Source: an uncultured Maritalea sp. (GTDB taxonomy: Bacteria > Pseudomonadota > Alphaproteobacteria > Rhizobiales > Devosiaceae). From it: a stretch of 10,770 nt of DNA. The notes under the pieces are model-generated. The model did not search any database. It saw only the letters and a program-made list of their open reading frames with translations, and was not told the origin of the DNA. The translations under genes were made by a program, and so were the position numbers. The stretch covers positions 1-10,770 of the forward strand of contig CAJXLH010000065.1 in assembly GCA_913055925.1 (NCBI GenBank), given 5' to 3'. Below, piece by piece: positions 6,182-10,770 of this stretch (position 1 is its first letter; every line of letters begins with the position of its first letter).

Positions 6182-9039
6182 TAGTGCGCATCATTCCAAT
6201 TGTCGGCGGCACGTGCGTCGACTTGTAACGGCACCGACAAAGAAATGGCGGGCATTGGCGCATCAATCATCACCTTAGAGATGATCGGGATCGCGCTATC
6301 TGCTTCGCCCTCCGGCACTTCGAAAATCAGTTCGTCATGCACTTGCAAAAGCATATCGGCTGGCACATTTTCGCGGCGCAATACCTCTTCCATTTGGATC
6401 ATAGCGCGGCGGATAATGTCCGCTGCGGACCCTTGTATCGGTGCGTTGATGGCGGCGCGTTCGTAGAACGCGCGGTGGCCAGCGTTCTTTGTATTGATCT
6501 CAGGGAAGAAGGCTTTGCGGCCAAAAATCGTCGCCACATATCCGTTGTCGTGGACGAACTTTTTGGTTTCTTCCATATAGTCCTTGATACCGGGGAACCG
6601 TTCAAAATAGGTTTTGATATAATCGCCTGCTTCTGAACGTGAAATACCCAACTGGTTGGCCAAACCGAAGGCTGAGATGCCGTAAATGATGCCGAAGTTG
6701 ATGGCCTTGGCGCGGCGGCGCACCATCGGGTCCATGCCTTCGATTGGCGTATCGAACATTTCAGACGCGGTCATGGCGTGAATGTCGAGACCATCTTCAA
6801 ATGCTTTTTTCAACTCCGGTATGTCTGCAATATGCGCCAACACCCGAAGTTCGATTTGGCTATAGTCAGCCGAAATGAGTTTCTTGCCCTCTTCGGCCAC
6901 AAACGCTGTGCGAATTTTACGCCCATCTTCTGTCCGCACCGGAATGTTTTGCAAGTTCGGATCTGATGATGAAAGCCTGCCCGTGGCCACAGCCGCCTGC
7001 GCATAGGAAGTGTGCACGCGCCCTGTTTCTGGGTTGATAAATTCTGGCAACGCATCTGTGTACGTTGACTTGAGTTTTGAAAGGCCGCGCCATTCCAAAA
7101 TCTTCTTGGCCAAATCGTTGCCTTCGACCGCCAAGTCTTCCAACACGCCCGCACCTGTTTGCCAAGCGCCGGTTTTGGTTTTTTTGCCGCCGGGCAAACT
7201 CATTTTGTCAAACAAGATTTCGCCCAATTGTTTTGGCGATCCAACATTGAATTTCTCACCGGCAAGCTCATGAATTTCGGCTTCCAGACCTGCTGCGCGT
7301 TGGGCAAAATCGCCCGACAGGCGCGCTAAAATTTGCCGATCAACTTTGATGCCGCGCGCCTCCATACGCGCCAACACCGGCACCAATGGACGTTCAATCG
7401 TTTCATAAAGCGTCACCGCTTTTCGCGCGGCCAAACGTGGTTTCAGAACTTTCCAAAGCCTTAGCGTGATGTCGGCATCTTCAGCAGCATACTTTGCTGC
7501 GTCTTCGATTGGAATTTGGTCAAACGTTTTTTGTTTTTTGCCGGTGCCTGCCAGATCAGTGAACTTGATCGGCTTATGGTCCAGCCAGTGTTCTGAAAGC
7601 GCATCCATGCCATTATTGCGCGCGCCATCTGTGGCGTAAGACATGAGCATAGTGTCGTCGATTGGGTTCATAACGATGCCATAGCGCATCAACAAACCCA
7701 TATCATACTTCATGTTTTGCCCGATTTTAAGGATCGAACGATCTTCCAACAATGGTTTCAAGCGTTCAATAACGACACCGGTTTCCAGCTGGTCTGGCGC
7801 CAAACCGCCGCCCAACAAATCGTCTTCGCCCGACTTATGGATGAGCGGAATATAGCAGCCGTTTCCCACCTCAGTGGAAAGGCAAATGCCCACCAAATCG
7901 GCTTGCTGATTATCTAGGCCCGTGGTTTCTGTATCAATCGCCACATAGCCCTTGGATTTGATTGCTGCAATCCAAGCATCAAGCGCTTCTACCGTTCGCA
8001 CAATTTCATAATTGTCGTGATTGACCTCGAGCCCTGTCAGTTCGAGCGCGACTTTTTCCGCCAATGTTTGAGGTGTATGTGCGCCACCTACGGCAACAGT
8101 TTCAACGGCCGCCTCTGCCACATCAGCCGCATGTGTCTCATCAGCTTCAATTTCATCTGGATTTGCGTCCAGTTCCGCCGCCACCCGTTTGGTGATGGTT
8201 GAAAACTCCATCGCCTTTAGGAATGGAATGACTGTACCCGCAGCGATAGGCTGACGTTCAAATTCGTCCAACGAAACCTCAACCGGCACGTCGGTTTTAA
8301 GCGTTACAAGATCTCGAGAGATTCGCGCTTGATCCGCAAATTCGATCAAGTTTTCGCGGCGCTTGTTCTGTTTGATTTCGCCTGCGCGTTCCAAGAGCGT
8401 GTCGAGATTTCCATATTCGGCAATCAGTTGCGCCGCCGTTTTAATACCAATACCCGGCACACCCGGCACATTGTCTACGCTATCGCCGGCAAGTGATTGC
8501 ACATCGATCACTTTGTCGGGGCCAACGCCGAACTTTTCGACAACTTCCTCAGTACCAATCCAACGGTTTTTCATCGTGTCGAGCATTGAGATTTTGTCGG
8601 ACACGAGCTGCATCAAATCTTTGTCGGACGACACAATGGTCACATTCATGCCTTTGGCTTCTGCCTGACGCGCATAGGTCGCGATCAAATCATCGGCTTC
8701 AAACCCTTCTTGTTCCACCGATGAGATGGAAAATGCGCGAGTAGCCGCGCGGGTCAACGGAAACTGAGGGCGCAAATCTTCCGGTGCAGGTGGGCGATGC
8801 GCTTTATATTCTGGATAAAAATCGTTCCGAAAGCTTTTGCCGGAATGATCGAAAATCACCGCCATGTGAGTTGGCGATTCTAGCTCTTCGGCTTCAAAAT
8901 CAAGGGTGAGCTTATAAAGCATGTTGCAAAAGCCGGACACGGCACCAACAGGCAATCCGTCAGACTTGCGCGAAAGCGGCGGCAAGGCGTGATACGCGCG
9001 GAAAATATATGTTGATCCGTCAACCAGCAACAAGTGCAT
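6181..9039 (-). CDS. polA: DNA polymerase I
   Basis: This full-length 952-residue polymerase works in Okazaki-fragment maturation and excision repair. The 5'-3' exonuclease domain (about 1-285) begins LLLVDGSTYIFRAYHALP and has EADDLIATYA and SSDKDLMQL. The proofreading 3'-5' exonuclease domain (about 345-540) retains all three acidic motifs: AIDTETTGL (367-375), GQNMKYD (440-446) and YAAEDADITL (517-526), so proofreading is probably active. The polymerase domain shows motif A SADYSQIELR (723-732), motif B RRRAKAINFGIIYG (774-787) and motif C QVHDELI (899-905). The ATG at 9039 is chosen over one at 9054 because GAGGGA lies 7 bases before it, while the earlier ATG has none. The downstream methyltransferase starts on its stop codon. 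Confidence 0.97.
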   Translation of the reverse strand: MHLLLVDGSTYIFRAYHALPPLSRKSDGLPVGAVSGFCNMLYKLTLDFEAEELESPTHMAVIFDHSGKSFRNDFYPEYKAHRPPAPEDLRPQFPLTRAATRAFSISSVEQEGFEADDLIATYARQAEAKGMNVTIVSSDKDLMQLVSDKISMLDTMKNRWIGTEEVVEKFGVGPDKVIDVQSLAGDSVDNVPGVPGIGIKTAAQLIAEYGNLDTLLERAGEIKQNKRRENLIEFADQARISRDLVTLKTDVPVEVSLDEFERQPIAAGTVIPFLKAMEFSTITKRVAAELDANPDEIEADETHAADVAEAAVETVAVGGAHTPQTLAEKVALELTGLEVNHDNYEIVRTVEALDAWIAAIKSKGYVAIDTETTGLDNQQADLVGICLSTEVGNGCYIPLIHKSGEDDLLGGGLAPDQLETGVVIERLKPLLEDRSILKIGQNMKYDMGLLMRYGIVMNPIDDTMLMSYATDGARNNGMDALSEHWLDHKPIKFTDLAGTGKKQKTFDQIPIEDAAKYAAEDADITLRLWKVLKPRLAARKAVTLYETIERPLVPVLARMEARGIKVDRQILARLSGDFAQRAAGLEAEIHELAGEKFNVGSPKQLGEILFDKMSLPGGKKTKTGAWQTGAGVLEDLAVEGNDLAKKILEWRGLSKLKSTYTDALPEFINPETGRVHTSYAQAAVATGRLSSSDPNLQNIPVRTEDGRKIRTAFVAEEGKKLISADYSQIELRVLAHIADIPELKKAFEDGLDIHAMTASEMFDTPIEGMDPMVRRRAKAINFGIIYGISAFGLANQLGISRSEAGDYIKTYFERFPGIKDYMEETKKFVHDNGYVATIFGRKAFFPEINTKNAGHRAFYERAAINAPIQGSAADIIRRAMIQMEEVLRRENVPADMLLQVHDELIFEVPEGEADSAIPIISKVMIDAPMPAISLSVPLQVDARAADNWNDAH

Positions 9040-9046
9040 GAAATGT

Positions 9047-9052
9047 TCCCTC
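9047..9052 (-). promoter_or_regulatory. Ribosome binding site of polA
   Basis: GAGGGA on the minus strand lies 7 bases before the ATG at 9039. It supports this start over the ATG at 9054, which would add five residues and lacks such a site. Confidence 0.7.
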
Positions 9053-9099
9053 ATCTCGGTTTGGCGAAATGAATCAGCGCCAAATTGTTCTGAATGACA

Positions 9100-9128
9100 A
9101 TTCTAGTTGGATGAGGACAATGGGTCTA
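9100..9128 (-). promoter_or_regulatory. Predicted polA promoter
   Basis: On the minus strand, TAGACC (9128-9123, 4 of 6 to the -35 consensus) and TAGAAT (9105-9100, 5 of 6 to the -10) are separated by 17 bp. Transcription would start near 9093. A 6-bp inverted repeat AATTGT/ACAATT (9083-9088 and 9097-9102) covers the start region. Read by eye. Confidence 0.35.
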
Positions 9129-9171
9129 TGCCGGATTTCGGCCGTGACCAAAAACGGGTGCGGACAAACAC

Positions 9172-9666
9172 CTAAATCAGTGATTGGATGGTCTTCACAA
9201 TCTCGCTAACGGGCATTTCGCCATCAACAATCACGACGTCAGTTTCGCTTGCCGCTGGAAACTCAAATGTCGCCAGTTGGCTATCCAAAAGGCTTGCGGG
9301 CATATAGTGATCTTTGCGTTGTTGCATACGGGTTTGAAGCGTTTCGCGCGCCACGTCCAGCAAGATAAATTGACATCCTGGCGCGTTTTTTCGAAGTATA
9401 TCCCGATAGGCTTTTTTGAGCGCTGAACAGGCAAAACATACGTCCCCTTTATGATTGTTTGCGGTCTGCCCGACAGTCTCTAGCCACCCCAGACGCATCT
9501 CGTCAGTCAGCGCAACGCCATTGCGCATTGCCTCTACATTTTCAGCCGGATGAAAGTCATCGGCGTCCAAAAAGACTGCACCGTTAGTCTTAGCCAAAGC
9601 AGCAGCAATCGTTGACTTGCCCGTTCCCGACACACCAATCACGAATACCACATTCCTGCTGCCCAT
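9172..9666 (-). CDS. gntK: Gluconokinase
   Basis: This 164-residue P-loop kinase phosphorylates D-gluconate to 6-phosphogluconate with ATP, feeding the Entner-Doudoroff and pentose phosphate routes. The Walker A motif is GVSGTGKST (11-19). Family-specific blocks follow: DADDFHP (34-40), ALTDEMRLGWL, ACSALKKAYRDILR (79-92) and RKDHYMPASLLDSQLATFE (117-135), the signature separating gluconokinases from shikimate kinases. Length fits the family (about 160-175). The ATG at 9666 is preferred because the P-loop then begins near residue 11 as usual; a GTG at 9714 would add 16 residues and has its purine-rich stretch directly against the start. A TATAAG box (about 9697-9692) between the two starts also favours the shorter form. 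No gluconate transporter or GntR repressor adjoins it. Confidence 0.92.
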   Translation of the reverse strand: MGSRNVVFVIGVSGTGKSTIAAALAKTNGAVFLDADDFHPAENVEAMRNGVALTDEMRLGWLETVGQTANNHKGDVCFACSALKKAYRDILRKNAPGCQFILLDVARETLQTRMQQRKDHYMPASLLDSQLATFEFPAASETDVVIVDGEMPVSEIVKTIQSLI

Positions 9667-9831
9667 AAATCTCACTCTCAGCACATTGAACTTATAAGGT
9701 GAGTATTGGTCCACTCCCTTCGGTTTGACTAGTCGCCTATGATCATTTGCGTCCGGTCACCATACATCCCTCATTTTTGGCAAATTTTCCATTGAGAAGC
9801 CGCAACGCTTGGTTTAAGTTCGCGCCTGTTC

Positions 9832-9858
9832 GCTTTGCCTGCAATAAGCAAAGCTTTG
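9832..9858. repeat. Nested inverted repeats just before tRNA-Arg
   Basis: GCTTTGC (9832-9838) and GCAAAGC (9848-9854) form a perfect 7-bp hairpin with a 9-base loop. The right arm also belongs to the palindrome CAAAGCTTTG (9849-9858), which ends at the base before the tRNA. The hairpin may be in the DNA of the tRNA promoter or in the precursor's 5' leader. A candidate tRNA promoter, TTGAGA (9792-9797) and TAAGTT (9815-9820) with a 17-bp spacer, is weak. Confidence 0.5.
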
Positions 9859-9935
<77 letters not shown>

Positions 9936-10040
9936 ATCTTTTCAATGGGTTATTTCATTCCGAAATATGTCGGCGATGCAAAAAATAACCACATAGTAAA
10001 CACCAGCAAATCGGACCTCGCACGAATTTCTGTTTTGGGC

Positions 10041-10056
10041 GGAAAGCGGACTTTCC
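10041..10056. other. Short hairpin in the gap after tRNA-Arg
   Basis: GGAAAG-CGGA-CTTTCC is a perfect 6-bp stem with a 4-base loop. It is the only clear hairpin in the non-coding gap 9936-10146, apart from the palindrome further right. It may terminate the tRNA transcript, but the following TTGT is a poor T-tract. Otherwise I see no gene in 9936-10206. Confidence 0.3.
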
Positions 10057-10176
10057 TTGTACGCTTGGTGGCGCACGCTCCTCCCATGCAGCAACTTCAC
10101 GGCGAATGAAACTACGTATTCGGTCTCCCTTTTTTCTCTGGCGTCACAATAGTGTTTTGTGCGGCTTGTATGATTT

Positions 10177-10192
10177 ATTCATTCGAATGAAT
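10177..10192. promoter_or_regulatory. Perfect 16-bp palindrome, probable operator of the GntR gene
   Basis: ATTCATTCGAATGAAT is fully self-complementary and sits 14 bases before the start codon of the PhnF-like GntR gene. A -10-like TATGAT (10169-10174, 5 of 6 matches) lies just before it, so the palindrome would cover the start of transcription, as expected for autorepression. The -35 is not recognisable. Palindrome seen; function inferred. Confidence 0.6.
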
Positions 10193-10206
10193 TTGAGCCG
10201 TTTGAA

Positions 10207-10770
10207 ATGTCTAAATGGATAACCGTCAAAAACGCGATTGATGCAGAAATCGCCTCGGGGGTTCTTAAGCCGGGTGAACGATTGCCGACGGAGCCGCAGC
10301 TTGTGGCGCGATTTGGGGCGGGGCGTCATTCTATTCGCAAAGCGTTAGCGACCTTAGCCGTTGAAGGCAAAGTTCGTACGCATCAGGGTAGCGGCACCTA
10401 TGTCGAGACGCGCGAGTTGATCAAATATGTGATCGGACGACGCACGCGATTTAATCAAAATTTGATCCAGCAAGGTCTGGCCCCTGGCGGTAAATTGCTC
10501 GACCACAGTCAATCTTCTGCATCGGAAAAAGTTGCGCGGGCCCTCGCTATCGAACCGGGTGATCCGGTTTATTGTTTGAGGCGCCTTAAGACCGCTGATG
10601 GGATCCCGGTCGCTTACGTGGTGGCGTATAAGCCAGCCAGGCTTTTTCCAGACTATATCAACCGTCGCGCTCAGTTTCGCACCGTCACCGAGACCTACAA
10701 GAGTTTTGGCATCGAAGATTATGTGCGTTCCGAAACAGCGCTTTATACACGTCAGGCGCGCTCTGACGAG
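10207..10770 (+). CDS. GntR-family regulator with UTRA domain, PhnF-like (partial, 5' end)
   Basis: The first 188 residues of a GntR/HutC-type transcriptional repressor; the frame is open at the right edge and perhaps 50 residues are missing. The winged helix-turn-helix (about 1-67) shows the family pattern IASGVLKPGERLPTEPQLVARF followed by RHSIRKALATLAVEGKVRTHQGSGTYV. The UTRA effector domain begins near 80 with RTRFNQNLIQQG, closely like RFSQNLLDQG in E. coli PhnF, the regulator of C-P lyase phosphonate genes, and continues with LAIEPGDPVYCLRRLKTADGIPVAYV. This makes PhnF the best guess, but other HutC-group repressors are possible and the neighbouring genes that would decide it lie outside. 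The ATG at 10207 has only a weak GAG before it; the palindrome just upstream supports the start. Confidence 0.8.
   Translation, partial: MSKWITVKNAIDAEIASGVLKPGERLPTEPQLVARFGAGRHSIRKALATLAVEGKVRTHQGSGTYVETRELIKYVIGRRTRFNQNLIQQGLAPGGKLLDHSQSSASEKVARALAIEPGDPVYCLRRLKTADGIPVAYVVAYKPARLFPDYINRRAQFRTVTETYKSFGIEDYVRSETALYTRQARSDE

Noticed and set aside
9128..9147. Small hairpin GCCG-AAATC-CGGC after gntK, considered as a terminator
   Set aside because: The stem is only four pairs on the coding strand and no T-run follows.

Overview
This 10.8 kb window looks like ordinary chromosome from an alphaproteobacterium, most likely Hyphomicrobiales (rhizobia-like). The lineage call is inference. It rests on the ATP-dependent PEP carboxykinase, a TipA/SkgA-type MerR regulator with its operator, a CtrA-type TTAA-N7-TTAA box, a DNA polymerase I coupled to a homocysteine S-methyltransferase, the tRNA-Arg(CCG), and a PhnF-like GntR regulator. 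Base composition is moderate, around 50% G+C by eye. No IS element, phage gene, CRISPR array or toxin-antitoxin pair was found.

Layout. Positions 1-404 hold the 3' end of pckA, followed by a strong hairpin terminator. Positions 538-747 hold a small putative membrane protein. A MerR/TipAS regulator (823-1608) follows, with a textbook 19-bp-spacer promoter and palindrome. Reading leftward and overlapping its end are a GNAT acetyltransferase (1601-2356) and, upstream of that, a secreted SleB-type cell-wall hydrolase (2397-2978). The hydrolase promoter region carries a consensus CtrA box. Divergent from it is a two-gene unit: an MFS transporter (3267-4535) and a small GNAT acetyltransferase (4539-4958), with an inverted repeat at the predicted start of transcription. 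A small two-helix membrane protein (4955-5170, minus) converges on this unit.

The central part is a minus-strand polA (6181-9039), with all three domains intact, joined by a one-base stop/start overlap to a homocysteine S-methyltransferase family gene (5267-6181). Upstream of polA, also on the minus strand, is a gluconokinase (9172-9666). The right end has tRNA-Arg(CCG) (9859-9935), a 271-base non-coding gap, and the first 188 codons of a GntR/UTRA regulator resembling PhnF (10207 to the window end), preceded by a perfect 16-bp palindrome.

How the parts work together. Most units are independent housekeeping or small accessory genes: gluconeogenesis (pckA), replication/repair (polA), methionine recycling (the methyltransferase), gluconate catabolism (gntK) and envelope remodelling (the hydrolase). 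The most informative signals are regulatory: the TipA-like operator, the CtrA box over a predicted -35 element, the TTGGCA-N3-TGCCAA repeat before the transporter, and the palindrome before the PhnF-like gene. I found no convincing new multi-gene system. The PhnF-like gene may mark the edge of a phosphonate cluster lying beyond the window.
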